A stretch of DNA of 64,000 bases from Cohnella thailandensis (GCF_014212135.1 NZ_JACJVQ010000025.1:19251-83250), one strand, 5' to 3'; positions 9,219 to 17,283 are shown, numbered from the stretch's first letter. Program-made: numbers and translations. The notes: a model not told the origin generated them from the sequence alone.

Positions 9219-9800
9219 ATGACAAGTAAAAAGAAAGAAAAATTCAGCCTGATTCTCGACGCCGCCCAGAAAGTCATCGCCGAGAGCGGGTTCCACGGCG
9301 CCCAAGTGTCCCGGATCGCCAAGGAAGCCGGGGTCGCGGACGGAACGATCTATCTGTACTTCAAGAACAAGGAGGACATTCTCGTCTCCCTGTTCCGTAG
9401 CCGGCTCGGCGAGCTCGTCGAGCTGTTCAACGCGAGAGCTTTGGAGGCGGCTACCTCCTCGGAGGCTCTGCGCCATATTTGCGAGATTCATTTTACGCAG
9501 CTGGAGCGGAATGCCGAGCTCGCCTACGTGACGCAGATCGAGCTGAGGCAGAGCTCGCTGGAGCTGCGCAAAGCGATCGGCCAGGCGGTGAAGCCCTATA
9601 TCGAGCTGATCGAGCATATGGTTAGAAGAGGGATGGAGACGGGCGAATTCCGGGCCGATCTGGATCCGAAGCTGACCCGCCTGCTCCTGTTCGGAGCGAT
9701 GGACGAAGTCGTCACCTCCTGGCTGATCTCGGGCCGCAAATATTCCTTGACCGCGCTTGTCGAGCCGACCGTGGCGTTCTTCCTGCGGGGCTTGCGGTAA
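9219..9800 (+). CDS. fadR: TetR-family fatty-acid degradation repressor FadR
   Basis: A 193-residue TetR/AcrR regulator. The N-terminal helix-turn-helix reads ILDAAQKVIAESGFHGAQVSRIAKEAGVADGTIYLYFKNKED, split here only by its natural helices; the C-terminal ~140 residues form the all-helical acyl-CoA-binding domain. Length and gene context match Bacillus FadR (YsiA), which represses all fad genes and responds to long-chain acyl-CoA. The FadR box immediately upstream supports direct autoregulation. The ribosome site GGGGTG before ATGACAAG is modest, consistent with a low-abundance regulator. The etfB gene follows after 38 bp; B. subtilis has fadB between fadR and etfB, and that gene is missing here, its role presumably covered by FadN. 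Confidence 0.93.
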   Translation: MTSKKKEKFSLILDAAQKVIAESGFHGAQVSRIAKEAGVADGTIYLYFKNKEDILVSLFRSRLGELVELFNARALEAATSSEALRHICEIHFTQLERNAELAYVTQIELRQSSLELRKAIGQAVKPYIELIEHMVRRGMETGEFRADLDPKLTRLLLFGAMDEVVTSWLISGRKYSLTALVEPTVAFFLRGLR

Positions 9801-9838
9801 GGGCGTGAACGTAAAACCCTTGTAAAGGAGCTGGCGTC

Positions 9839-10606
9839 ATGAACATTTATGTCCTCCTGAAGCAGACGTTCGACACCGAGGAGAAAATCGTGCTGAGAGA
9901 GGGTCGGGTGTCCGAGGACGGCGTAAAGTTCGTCATCAACCCGTACGACGAATACGCCGTGGAAGAGGCGCTGCTGCTGAAGGAAGCCTTCGGCGGGACG
10001 GTGACCGTCGTCTCCGTCGGACCGGCCCGCGCCGCGGAAGCGTTAAGAACGGCCTTGGCGATGGGGGCCGACGAGGCCGTCCTCGTGGACAGCGAGGGGC
10101 GCGAATACGACGAGGCCGGCGTGGCCTTGCTGCTCGAAGCCTATCTGCGGGAACAGCCGGCCGATCTGATTCTCGCCGGCAACTTCTCGACCGATACCGG
10201 CGGCGGACAGGTCGCGCTGCGGCTCGCCGAGCGGCTGGGCATTCCCCACGCTTCCTCGATCATCAACCTGGAGGTAAGCGGCGGGAAAGCGACCGTCGTT
10301 CGCGACGCCGAAGGAGACGCCGAGACGCTGGAGCTCGCCCTTCCCGCGCTGTTCACCGCGCAGCAGGGGCTGAACGAGCCTCGGTACCCCTCGCTCCCCG
10401 GCATCATGCGCGCGAAGAAGAAGCCGCTGAAGCAGCTGGCCGCCGCCGAGCTGGGCCTGACCGAGGAGCGGCTGGCTCCTCTCTCGGTTCGCGCGAAGCT
10501 GGCGCTGCCCGCCGCTCGCCAAGCGGGCCGCAGACTCTCGGGAACGCCGTCCGAGCAGGCGGCCGCCCTCGCGCAGCTTCTCCGCGGCGAAGCTAAAGTT
10601 CTCTAG
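9839..10606 (+). CDS. etfB: Electron transfer flavoprotein beta subunit
   Basis: A 255-residue EtfB. It pairs with EtfA to accept electrons from FadE and hand them to the quinone-linked FadF. The N-terminus MNIYVLLKQTFDTEE and the central INPYDEYAVEEAL motif are typical, with the adenine-nucleotide loop in the DLILAGNFSTDTGGGQV segment. A strong AAAGGAG site precedes the start. It is separated from etfA by 30 bp with its own ribosome site, forming one transcript from the fadR promoter. Its position beside fadR rather than elsewhere indicates dedication to fatty-acid oxidation. Confidence 0.95.
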   Translation: MNIYVLLKQTFDTEEKIVLREGRVSEDGVKFVINPYDEYAVEEALLLKEAFGGTVTVVSVGPARAAEALRTALAMGADEAVLVDSEGREYDEAGVALLLEAYLREQPADLILAGNFSTDTGGGQVALRLAERLGIPHASSIINLEVSGGKATVVRDAEGDAETLELALPALFTAQQGLNEPRYPSLPGIMRAKKKPLKQLAAAELGLTEERLAPLSVRAKLALPAARQAGRRLSGTPSEQAAALAQLLRGEAKVL

Positions 10607-10636
10607 GAATCCATATCGATACAAGGAGGCCGTCCC

Positions 10637-11626
10637 ATGGGTCAATCCGTTCTTGTCGTCGCCGAGGTACGCAACGGGAAGCCGAGACAGGTATCATTGG
10701 AAGCGCTTCACATCGCTCGCCGGGCGCGTCTGCCCGACGACCGCATCTCCGTCCTTCTCGTCGGGCATCGTTTAGAGGAAGCGGCGGAGCTGCTCCTTCC
10801 TTATGTCGATGGGGCCGTCTATCGGATCGATCATCCCCGTCTCGAGGTTTACAACCCCGAGACCTACGCCTCGGCGATCGGCAGCTTGCTGCGCGATCTG
10901 CAGCCCCGGCTGGTCGCGCTGGGCCATACGGCCTTCGGGCGCGACCTCGCCCCGGTCCTCGCCGCCAAGCTCGAGGCCGGGCAGATCTCCGACGTCGTCG
11001 CCCTCGAAGGGGAAGGCGCCGAGCTCGCTTACGTGCGGCCGCTTTACGCCGGCAAGCTGTTCGAGACGCGGCGCTTCTCCTCCGCCGGCGCTCAGGTCGT
11101 GACCGTGCGCCCGAGCAACCTGCCTCCGGCGGAGCCGCTGCCCGCACCCGGCAAGCTCGAGACCGTCGCCTACGTTCCGCCGGACGACCTTCGCACGGTC
11201 GTCAAGGACGTGATCCGCCAAGCCGCGGGCAAGGTGGACCTGACCGAGGCGCGGATCATCGTGTCCGGCGGCCGGGGCGTCCGCAACGCGGAAGGCTTCA
11301 AGCCGCTGCAGGAGCTGGCCGCCGTGCTGGGCGCGGCGGTCGGCGCCTCGCGAGCCGCCTGCGATGCCGGCTATTGCGATTATTCGCTGCAGATCGGCCA
11401 GACCGGCAAGGTCGTGACTCCCGAGCTGTACATCGCCTGCGGAATCAGCGGAGCGATCCAGCATCTGGCCGGCATGAGCCGCTCTCGCGTCATCGTCGCG
11501 ATCAACAAGGATCCCGAGGCGCCGATCTTCAAGGTCGCGGACTACGGGATCGTCGGGGACCTGTTCGAGATCGTCCCTCTGCTGACGGAAGAGTTCAAGA
11601 AGCTTCTCGCCTCGCCGGCGTCCTGA
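10637..11626 (+). CDS. etfA: Electron transfer flavoprotein alpha subunit
   Basis: A 329-residue EtfA. The C-terminal FAD-binding domain is intact: IIVSGGRGV, the SRAACDAGYCDYSLQIGQTGKVV region, and the signature block YIACGISGAIQHLAGMSRSRVIVAINKDPEAPIF (quoted in two parts because of its length: YIACGISGAIQHLAGM and SRVIVAINKDPEAPIF). The typical family motif has P in GxTGKxVxPxLY; here it is VVTPELY. It is the last gene of the rightward fadR operon and is followed by a hairpin with a T-run. Confidence 0.95.
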   Translation: MGQSVLVVAEVRNGKPRQVSLEALHIARRARLPDDRISVLLVGHRLEEAAELLLPYVDGAVYRIDHPRLEVYNPETYASAIGSLLRDLQPRLVALGHTAFGRDLAPVLAAKLEAGQISDVVALEGEGAELAYVRPLYAGKLFETRRFSSAGAQVVTVRPSNLPPAEPLPAPGKLETVAYVPPDDLRTVVKDVIRQAAGKVDLTEARIIVSGGRGVRNAEGFKPLQELAAVLGAAVGASRAACDAGYCDYSLQIGQTGKVVTPELYIACGISGAIQHLAGMSRSRVIVAINKDPEAPIFKVADYGIVGDLFEIVPLLTEEFKKLLASPAS

Positions 11627-11659
11627 TCCTATCTTTTGATTGAATGGCAGATCTGCAAC

Positions 11660-11732
11660 AGCGCCTGACCATGGTCCCCCGCGCCTCTTCCGAACCGACG
11701 GAATGCGGAGGACCGGTCCAAGGCGCTTTTTT
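11660..11732 (+). terminator. Rho-independent terminator after etfA
   Basis: An AGCGCCT arm pairs with AGGCGCT 54 bp later, with further GACC/GGTC pairing inside, then TTTTTT. It lies 34 bp after the etfA stop. Confidence 0.6.
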
Positions 11733-11891
11733 GTTGATTCTTTACAAAATGGTGACAAATCTCATTGACAGTCCATGATGGCGTTTCCATTGATTTTCTT
11801 GATAATGGATATGCAAAACCTTGGATAACTCCTCCCTCGGCTTCGATGATAAGATGTTCCTCAATCCAGAAGACGATCGGGGGCGAAAAAA

Positions 11892-12071
11892 ATGTTGATT
11901 CACGATTACGACGCTTATACAATATGGAAAATACGCGAGGCGAAGTTGGAGCGAAAAAACGAATTGGAGCGCATGCTCCGAACGGAGGAGGGGCTTCAGC
12001 CCAAACGTTCGGCTCGCCGAAAGTACGGAATCCAGCAATTCCTTTCGCTCCTCACCCGCAAGTTATCTTAG
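11892..12071 (+). CDS. Small basic protein of unknown function (59 aa)
   Basis: An open frame of 59 residues beginning MLIHDYDAYTIWKIREAKLE and ending in FLSLLTRKLS. It is Lys/Arg/Glu-rich, probably one long amphipathic helix, without a signal peptide or membrane segment. I do not recognise the family. The start follows a CGGGGGCG purine-rich site at a suitable distance, and the stop is 17 bp before the LysR gene in the same direction, so the two may be co-transcribed. A weak TTGACA-like box lies at 11765. Coding status is inferred from the ribosome site, the helical character and the tight fit before the next gene. Confidence 0.5.
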   Translation: MLIHDYDAYTIWKIREAKLERKNELERMLRTEEGLQPKRSARRKYGIQQFLSLLTRKLS

Positions 12072-12088
12072 ACGGGCGGTGATCGGCC

Positions 12089-12988
12089 ATGGACCTTACC
12101 ACTCTCAAGAGCTTTATGGAAGTCGCAAGGTGTCAAAGTTTTACAAAGGCAGCCGAAAATCTCGGCTACGTTCAATCCAGCGTGACCACTCATATTCAGA
12201 AGCTGGAGCAAGAATACGGAGTCATCCTTTTCGAACGGTACGGACGGATCATGAGGCTGACCTCGGCTGGAGAGTATCTTCACCACATTTTCGCTCAGAT
12301 CCTGACGCTATACGACGATTCCAAGCTGCTCATCTCCCGGCAGGTGAACGGCAATCTCAACATCGGAACGATCGAATCGATGTTCGCTTATTTCCTCCCT
12401 CCGGTGTTCATGCAGTTTCGCCAGGCTTTCCCGCAGGTCTGCTTGAACGTTCAAGCCCTGCACGAGCAAGAGATTCTGCAGATGATCCGCTCGGGAGAGA
12501 TCGATACGGGCATCATCCTGGATCGCATGGTCGTCGACGACGATATCGAATCCATCCCGATTCGCGAGGAGCCGCTTGTCTTGTTCACCGAGCCGAGCCA
12601 TCCTCTATGCGGGAATGCCAAGATCACCATGAGCGACATGAACGGGCAGAGCTACGTCGCCACCGAGCAGACCTGCACGTACCGCAACGCGTTCGAGCGC
12701 CTGCTGGAGAGCAACTCCGTTTGCTACCGCATCCAGCATGAATTCGAGAGCCTGGAAGCGATCAAGCAATTCGTCGGCTACGGACTCGGCGTCGGCTTGC
12801 TCCCGCGCATCGCGATCGAGCGCGAGCTGGCCGAAGGCAGATTGGTCGCTCTCCCCTTCGAGCATCCGGAGATCGTTTTCCACACGCAGATCGTTCTCCA
12901 CCGGAAGAAGTGGAAGAACCCCGCGATCCGGCACCTGATCGAACTGCTGGAGAATGCGGCAACGATAGAAAAGAGGTTGGCCCTATAA
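12089..12988 (+). CDS. LysR-family transcriptional regulator
   Basis: A 299-residue LysR-type regulator. The N-terminal winged helix is clear (MDLTTLKSFMEVARCQSFTK, AENLGYVQSSVTTHIQKLE), followed by the two-lobed co-inducer domain with the usual GYGLGVGLLPRIAIE motif near residue 235. Typical LysR genes are divergent from a target, but here the left neighbour is the rightward fadR operon and the right neighbour ends convergently, so the context names no target. Resemblance is to CysL/YwqM-like members; the effector cannot be read. The preceding 59-residue frame may be its operon partner. Confidence 0.88.
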   Translation: MDLTTLKSFMEVARCQSFTKAAENLGYVQSSVTTHIQKLEQEYGVILFERYGRIMRLTSAGEYLHHIFAQILTLYDDSKLLISRQVNGNLNIGTIESMFAYFLPPVFMQFRQAFPQVCLNVQALHEQEILQMIRSGEIDTGIILDRMVVDDDIESIPIREEPLVLFTEPSHPLCGNAKITMSDMNGQSYVATEQTCTYRNAFERLLESNSVCYRIQHEFESLEAIKQFVGYGLGVGLLPRIAIERELAEGRLVALPFEHPEIVFHTQIVLHRKKWKNPAIRHLIELLENAATIEKRLAL

Positions 12989-13014
12989 AGAAAAGGGGCA
13001 CAACCTCTTTTTTT
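12969..13014. terminator. Bidirectional terminator between the LysR gene and the GT2 gene
   Basis: AAGAGGTTG (12971-12979) pairs with CAACCTCTT (13001-13009), with an inner GGCCCT/AGGGGC pairing, followed by a T-run on the plus strand. The 5' arm lies inside the LysR reading frame. The A-tract on the other side suits the convergent GT2 gene. Confidence 0.7.
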
Positions 13015-13018
13015 GCGC

Positions 13019-14047
13019 TTAGCGGCGTGGAACCGCGGCTACGGGATCGTTCCCGCGGCTTTGGTCCGCCTCCGTCCCGTTCGGATCCTTGAATTCGGAC
13101 TTGTTTTCTTTCTCGAAATTAAGCTTGTCCGCCACCAAGTACAGAGGCCTGCGCTTGGCCTCCTCGTAAGTGCGGCCGATATATTCTCCGAGCACGCCGA
13201 GAAGCGAAAGCGTAATTCCGTGGAAAAGCAGGCTGATCACGACCATCGAGGTCCAGCCCTGCATCGTCGTGTCGGTGAAGAGGCGCTGGTAGAGGACGAC
13301 GAGCAGATAGATAAATCCTACCGCCGACATGATAAAGCCGAGCACCCCCGCGAACTTGAGCGGCTTCGTGGAGAAGGAAGTGATCGCGTCGAGCGAGAGG
13401 CGAACCATCTTCCGAAGCGGATATTTCGTCTCCCCCGCGAAGCGCTCCTCCCGCACGTATTCCAGCGCGGTTTGGCGGAAGCCCGCCCAGCTGACCATCC
13501 CGCGGATGAACCGGCTTTGCTCCCTCATGCTGCTCAGCGCGTCGCATACCTTGCGATCCATCAGGCGGAAGTCGCCGGTGTCGACGGGAATGCTGACCGA
13601 CGTCATCGACCTCAGCAGACGATAGAAGAGCGCCGCCGTCCACTTTTTGAACAACGACTCTCCCTTTCTCACGATTCGCTGCCCGTAAATGACGTCGTAG
13701 CCTTCGCGCCACTTGGCGATCATCTCCGGAATGAGCTCGGGCGGATCCTGAAGATCGGCGTCGATTAGAACGACGACCCGCCCGGAGGAATAATCCATGC
13801 CCGCGGTGACGGCGATCTGATGGCCGAAGTTGCGCGAGAAGTCGATCATCTTGACCCTCTTGTCATCATCCCCGAGCTTTCTGACGATCTTGGCCGTGTT
13901 GTCGCGGCTGCCATCGTTGACGAACACGAGCTCGTAGGTCTCGCCGATCGGCTCGAGAGCCGAAGTCAGCCTGCGGTAGGTCGTCTCGATGACCTCTTCC
14001 TCGTTGTACATTGGAACTACGACCGAAAGAAATACGGGTTCGTTCAT
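13019..14047 (-). CDS. Membrane-anchored GT2 glycosyltransferase (polyprenyl-phosphate sugar transferase type)
   Basis: A 342-residue GtrB/DPM1-like enzyme. The GT-A catalytic domain holds VVVPMYNEEEVIE, the metal-binding VVLIDADLQDPPEL and DTGDFRLMDR. Two membrane helices near residues 230-300 anchor it. Such enzymes transfer a sugar from a nucleotide donor to undecaprenyl phosphate, making a lipid-linked donor on the cytoplasmic face. The next gene in the same operon (58 bp upstream, transcribed first) is a PMT-type transferase, which would use that lipid-linked sugar outside. B. subtilis YkcC-YkcB is a comparable pair. The C-terminal tail is hydrophilic and ends in RNDPVAAVPRR. Confidence 0.88.
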   Translation of the reverse strand: MNEPVFLSVVVPMYNEEEVIETTYRRLTSALEPIGETYELVFVNDGSRDNTAKIVRKLGDDDKRVKMIDFSRNFGHQIAVTAGMDYSSGRVVVLIDADLQDPPELIPEMIAKWREGYDVIYGQRIVRKGESLFKKWTAALFYRLLRSMTSVSIPVDTGDFRLMDRKVCDALSSMREQSRFIRGMVSWAGFRQTALEYVREERFAGETKYPLRKMVRLSLDAITSFSTKPLKFAGVLGFIMSAVGFIYLLVVLYQRLFTDTTMQGWTSMVVISLLFHGITLSLLGVLGEYIGRTYEEAKRRPLYLVADKLNFEKENKSEFKDPNGTEADQSRGNDPVAAVPRR

Positions 14048-14104
14048 TTTCGAGTTCGTTCCCCTTTTTATTTCACTTCCATCTTCATCTTGCTTCCGAC
14101 CGAA

Positions 14105-15901
14105 TCAGAAGCCCCAGCTGTCCAGCCACCGGATGCCGAAATTCATCCATTCGCGGCTTATGGTCAAACCCGTATAAATCGGATAGAACCAGACGAACAA
14201 GACCGCCGCTCCCGTCAGGGTCAGAGCGGACAGCGCTTTGCCGACCCGCGGCGACTCCTGCTCGGCGAATCGCAATATCCAGACGATGGACAGGATGAGC
14301 AGCGGAACCATCGGGAAGTAGTGATACAAGAAAGTAATGCTTCTTGGCGAAACCATCCATGGCACATAGAACGACAAGTACATTACCGCGGTAACCAGAA
14401 CGATCCGGCTTCTGCGAATCGCCCCCAGGAACCAGGAAGCCAACAGCGCGGCGAGGCCGCCCCACCAGACGAGCGGATTGCCGATCGCGGCGATGCTCTG
14501 AGCATCCCCTTGCGCCAAGTCCTTCCCGCCATAATACCAGACCGGCCTAAGCATCAGCGGCCAGGTGTACCACTTGGAGGAGTACGGATGCTTCTCCTTG
14601 ACTCCCTTGTGGTAATCATACATGTTTTTCTGGTATTGCCACAAATCCTTGATGCTGTCGTCGGCTTTGGTCGATTGCAGGAATTGTGTATAGGACGCGA
14701 CATAAGTGCCGACCGGAACGGCGATATAGAGTACGAGGCATGCCATTATCGTCAGGACGACGCGCTTCAGATAACCGTTGTCCCCGTTCTCCCGCGCCTC
14801 CTTCGCTCTTCGGTACAAGTACCAGAAGAACAGGATCGCCAGCCCCGCGCCTCCGTAGAGGTAGTTCCACTTGACCGAAGCGGCGCAACCGAAGAAGAAG
14901 CCCGACAGCCCGAGATAGAGGAAGCTTTTCCCGAAGCCGCCGTTGCGCCACTTCGTCTCCCCGTAGAGATACATGAAGTAATACATCAAAATCGTAAACG
15001 TAACCCCGAAAATATCGACGTTCGCCATCCGCGAATGAACCAGATGGAAGCCTTCGAACATCAGCAGCAGAGTCGCCATGAACGCGTAACGGGTACGCTT
15101 GAACATTCCCCTGGCCGCCATGTAGAACACGGGCACCATAAGCGTGCCGCCGACCGCCGCCATGAAACGCCAGCCATACGGAGTCATCCCGAACAGCTCG
15201 ACGCCCAGCGACAGAATGACTTTGCCGAGCGGCGGATGCGTATTCTCGTACGGCTCCATTTTCTCGATGAATTCATAGGCCGTCCGGCCGTGATAAATCT
15301 CGTCGAAGTACATGCTGTTGCGGTAATCCGGACGATAGGGAGCTTCGGACTGCTCGTCGAACGCGAGCGCTCCGCTTCCTTCGGTCAGCGTCCCCTTCTT
15401 CTCGTTGTCCGTGACGGACGCGATTGGGATCGGCGTCTTGCCGTCCGGCGAGAAGAACGCCGCTTCATACATCCGGAAGCCGACCCGGGTCGCCGTGTAC
15501 CGCATGTAACGGGCTTCCACCAGCTTGTCCTCGGATTTCCATGTGAATGCCCGGCTTACTTTATGTTCAATCTCCGCGTAGGTCTGCCAGTTCAATCCGT
15601 CGAGGGAATATTCGACTTTGCTGTTGCCCGTCGCTCCCGGACCTTCATACAGGTTCAGTCGGCCGACCGAACGCGTTTCCCCGAAATCCACCGTGAAGCC
15701 GTCCCCGGCAACCCCCGGCTTCCAGAACGTTTGCGGCGCCGACCGATTTCCCAAATCGTGGAAAGAAGCCAAAGCGGATACAAAAGTTAATATTGCGACC
15801 AGAATCCAATCTATCCGTCTCCACCTGCGGCTGCTCCGCTCCCCGGAGTCGGTCGATCCCCACCCGATAGGCGCCGATCGATCGTCCAATCTTCCTTCCA
15901 T
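14105..15901 (-). CDS. PMT-family (GT39-like) glycosyltransferase with discoidin-like extracellular domain
   Basis: A 598-residue integral membrane protein. After one N-terminal membrane helix comes a ~150-residue beta-rich segment resembling an F5/8 type C domain (DFGETRSVGRLNLYEG, VEYSLDGLNWQTYAEI, EARYMRYTATRVG). The PMT catalytic loop follows (SMYFDEIYHGRTAYEFI, YENTHPPLGKVILSLG), with its acidic DE pair and the HPPL motif, then about nine further helices. It likely moves mannose or another hexose from a lipid carrier onto an extracytoplasmic acceptor. The frame extends 15 codons upstream to a TTG, but ATGGAAGG at 15901 has the better ribosome site (AGGAAGGCGAGGACAGGA). Operon partner is the GT2 gene downstream. 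Confidence 0.85.
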   Translation of the reverse strand: MEGRLDDRSAPIGWGSTDSGERSSRRWRRIDWILVAILTFVSALASFHDLGNRSAPQTFWKPGVAGDGFTVDFGETRSVGRLNLYEGPGATGNSKVEYSLDGLNWQTYAEIEHKVSRAFTWKSEDKLVEARYMRYTATRVGFRMYEAAFFSPDGKTPIPIASVTDNEKKGTLTEGSGALAFDEQSEAPYRPDYRNSMYFDEIYHGRTAYEFIEKMEPYENTHPPLGKVILSLGVELFGMTPYGWRFMAAVGGTLMVPVFYMAARGMFKRTRYAFMATLLLMFEGFHLVHSRMANVDIFGVTFTILMYYFMYLYGETKWRNGGFGKSFLYLGLSGFFFGCAASVKWNYLYGGAGLAILFFWYLYRRAKEARENGDNGYLKRVVLTIMACLVLYIAVPVGTYVASYTQFLQSTKADDSIKDLWQYQKNMYDYHKGVKEKHPYSSKWYTWPLMLRPVWYYGGKDLAQGDAQSIAAIGNPLVWWGGLAALLASWFLGAIRRSRIVLVTAVMYLSFYVPWMVSPRSITFLYHYFPMVPLLILSIVWILRFAEQESPRVGKALSALTLTGAAVLFVWFYPIYTGLTISREWMNFGIRWLDSWGF

Positions 15902-15981
15902 TCCTGTCCTCGCCTTCCTAAACAGTCTGCTCCTATTGTAGACCAAACAGTACTTGCCGGAAAGTCCTAGACTGTCGATCG

Positions 15982-16006
15982 GTTCATCCTGCCTCCCTCG
16001 GGGTAA
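15982..16006 (+). promoter_or_regulatory. SigB-type promoter for the glsB-ytxH pair
   Basis: GTTCAT, 13 bp, GGGTAA. It fits the general-stress consensus (GTTTAA, 12-14 bp, GGGWAW) and lies 67 bp before the GlsB-like gene. Seven similar sites occur in the next 15 kb. Confidence 0.6.
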
Positions 16007-16073
16007 TAAAGATCAGCCACCCATCGTCTCCTACGCGGAGAGATGAATCAAATCCCGAAGGGAGGAGATAACG

Positions 16074-16331
16074 ATGTGGGGATTGTTACTAAGCATTGCG
16101 ATGGCGATCCTGATCGGAATTATCGGCGACGCGCTCGTGCGAAGCCGAATGCCCGGAGGCGTGTTCGGTTCCATGATCGCCGGTTTCGCCGGCGCTTGGC
16201 TCGGAATTCTGCTTCTCGGCGCATGGGGCCCGGTGATCGCCGGCTTCCCGATCATCCCGTCCATCATCGGCTCGGCTCTGTTCGTTTTTCTGCTCGGAAT
16301 GCTGGGCCAAGCACTTCGCAAAGCCGCTTAA
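16074..16331 (+). CDS. GlsB/YeaQ/YmgE family stress-response membrane protein
   Basis: An 85-residue, very hydrophobic protein with three membrane helices and the Gly-rich pattern of the transglycosylase-associated protein family (GIIGDALVRSRMPGGVFGSM, IAGFPIIPSIIGSALFVFLLG in separate helices). Members are induced by general, osmotic or acid stress, but their biochemical role is unknown. The ribosome site GGGAGGAGATAACG is strong. A SigB-type promoter upstream and a YtxH-type stress gene 26 bp downstream support membership in the SigB regulon. Confidence 0.85.
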   Translation: MWGLLLSIAMAILIGIIGDALVRSRMPGGVFGSMIAGFAGAWLGILLLGAWGPVIAGFPIIPSIIGSALFVFLLGMLGQALRKAA

Positions 16332-16357
16332 TCAACCCATCTAAGGAGGAGATCTCA

Positions 16358-16690
16358 ATGTCCACAACAAAAGGCATGGTCAAAGGTGTCGTTATCGGAG
16401 GAGCCATCGGCGCCGCAGCCGCTCTTCTGCTCGCTCCCAAATCCGGTCAAGAATTGCGCAAGGACATTCGGTCCAAATACAAACAGGCTTCCGAGCGTAC
16501 GATGCAATGGGCATCCGAAGCTAACGCCAAGACGAAGGAGATCGCAAGCCAGGTCGGCCAGCACGCCTCCGAGCTCGTCGACAAAACCCTCTCCGTCGTT
16601 CGTACAGCCAAATCGGAAGCGGCGGACGCGGCCAACTCCGTCAAGCAAGAAGTCACCGCCGCAGCCAACTCCGAGCGCGGCAGCTCCTAA
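16358..16690 (+). CDS. YtxH domain general-stress protein
   Basis: A 110-residue protein with an N-terminal glycine/alanine membrane segment (MVKGVVIGGAIGAAAALLLA) followed by the family motif APKSGQELRKDI and a long charged helix with heptad-like Ala/Glu/Lys repeats. This is the YtxH architecture (Gram-positive stress protein, membrane-tethered coiled coil). The chosen ATG at 16358 has AAGGAGGAGATCTCA in front. It is co-transcribed with the GlsB-like gene and ends at a strong terminator. Function is unknown beyond stress induction in relatives. Confidence 0.88.
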   Translation: MSTTKGMVKGVVIGGAIGAAAALLLAPKSGQELRKDIRSKYKQASERTMQWASEANAKTKEIASQVGQHASELVDKTLSVVRTAKSEAADAANSVKQEVTAAANSERGSS

Positions 16691-16709
16691 GCCTCGCTTC
16701 CGCGTCCCG

Positions 16710-16744
16710 CGCGCCCCCCGACTATGCTCGGGGGGCGCGTTTTT
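16710..16744 (+). terminator. Terminator after the ytxH-type gene
   Basis: CGCGCCCCCC (16710-16719) pairs perfectly with GGGGGGCGCG (16730-16739), 10-nt loop, then TTTTT. Confidence 0.9.
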
Positions 16745-16851
16745 CGCTTTTTCCTCGCTCCGGGCCTCCTCCTCTTCCGCGCATCCCTCCCTTGGCACTT
16801 TCCAACCATTCTCCCCCTTCTCACCTTTCCTCCCTTAACACCCTATCCACA

Positions 16852-16908
16852 TTATCCGCCTTAATTACCTTAACTACCTTATCCGCCTTAACTACCTTAA
16901 CCCTTAAC
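16852..16908. repeat. Tandem 27-bp repeat (two copies)
   Basis: TTATCCGCCTTAAYTACC, continued by TTAACTACC or TTAACCC, begins at 16852 and again at 16879. Within each unit CCTTAAYTA is itself repeated. No coding meaning is visible. Confidence 0.75.
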
Positions 16909-16931
16909 CTACTATCCCCTCTTGTCAGAAC
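16909..16931 (+). repeat. 23-bp repeat copy 1
   Basis: Starts CTACTATCCCCT and ends TGTCAGAAC. Same 23-nt family as the ends of the IS1595-like element (17136 and 18251). Confidence 0.7.
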
Positions 16932-16984
16932 CGCGTTCCTTCGCTTTTCTTCTCCTTGTTCATCGCCAGCCAGCAGCTTAAAAA

Positions 16985-17007
16985 CCACTATCCCCCCTCC
17001 TCAGAAA
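16985..17007 (+). repeat. 23-bp repeat copy 2
   Basis: Starts CCACTATCCCCC and ends CTCAGAAA, preceded by AAAA. Direct orientation relative to copy 1, 76 bp apart. Confidence 0.65.
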
Positions 17008-17046
17008 GGGGCACTCCCACTCTGCACCTCCCCAATCCACCGACGC

Positions 17047-17099
17047 CAGAAAAAAACCACTATCCCCTTCTGTCAGAAGGGGATAGTGGTTTTTTTCTG
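17047..17099. repeat. 53-bp perfect palindrome built from the 23-bp repeat
   Basis: Two 26-bp arms (17047-17072 and 17074-17099) are exactly complementary around a single central base. The arm begins CAGAAAAAAACCACTATCCC and ends CTTCTG. The A- and T-tracts at the feet make it a potential terminator in both directions. It contains two head-to-head copies of the repeat found at the transposon ends. Confidence 0.9.
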
Positions 17100-17200
17100 C
17101 TTTTTCCATGAAGCCCCTTGAGAACCCTCTGAGGACCATTATCCCAAGCCCTTAGAACAAACCTCCCACCATTCGAATTGGATATCATTTCTTATTTTTA

Positions 17201-17229
17201 TTGAAATGAGAACGTATGTTTGGTATAAT
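17201..17229 (+). promoter_or_regulatory. Sigma-A promoter of the transposase gene
   Basis: TTGAAA, 17 bp, TATAAT: an almost ideal promoter just inside the left end of the element. Its presence excludes the upstream ATG at 17206 as a start. Confidence 0.75.
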
Positions 17230-17283
17230 AAAATCACAAGATTCAGGAGATGCTTACCTACCGTGTCAAAGGAGTCGTCCGCG

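Larger units (their letters stand above)
16745..17283. other. Repeat-rich intergenic region before the transposase
   Basis: This 540-bp stretch has no credible gene. It is pyrimidine-rich on the plus strand and holds, in order, a 27-bp tandem repeat, two dispersed copies of a 23-bp repeat, a perfect 26-bp-arm palindrome built from the same repeat, the left end of the IS1595-like element, and the transposase promoter. The individual items are listed separately. Confidence 0.7.

Noticed and set aside
13820..15790. 656-codon open frame on the plus strand opposite the PMT-type gene
   Set aside because: No ribosome site or recognisable domain; the complementary strand encodes an intact membrane enzyme with conserved motifs.
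16852..17100. Regularly spaced repeats as a CRISPR array
   Set aside because: Units are few, unequally spaced, partly inverted and without cas genes; they match transposon ends instead.
17206..17283. Upstream ATG as the transposase start
   Set aside because: It lies between the -35 and -10 of a near-consensus promoter and lacks a ribosome site; the ATG at 17284 has both proper spacing and the family N-terminus.
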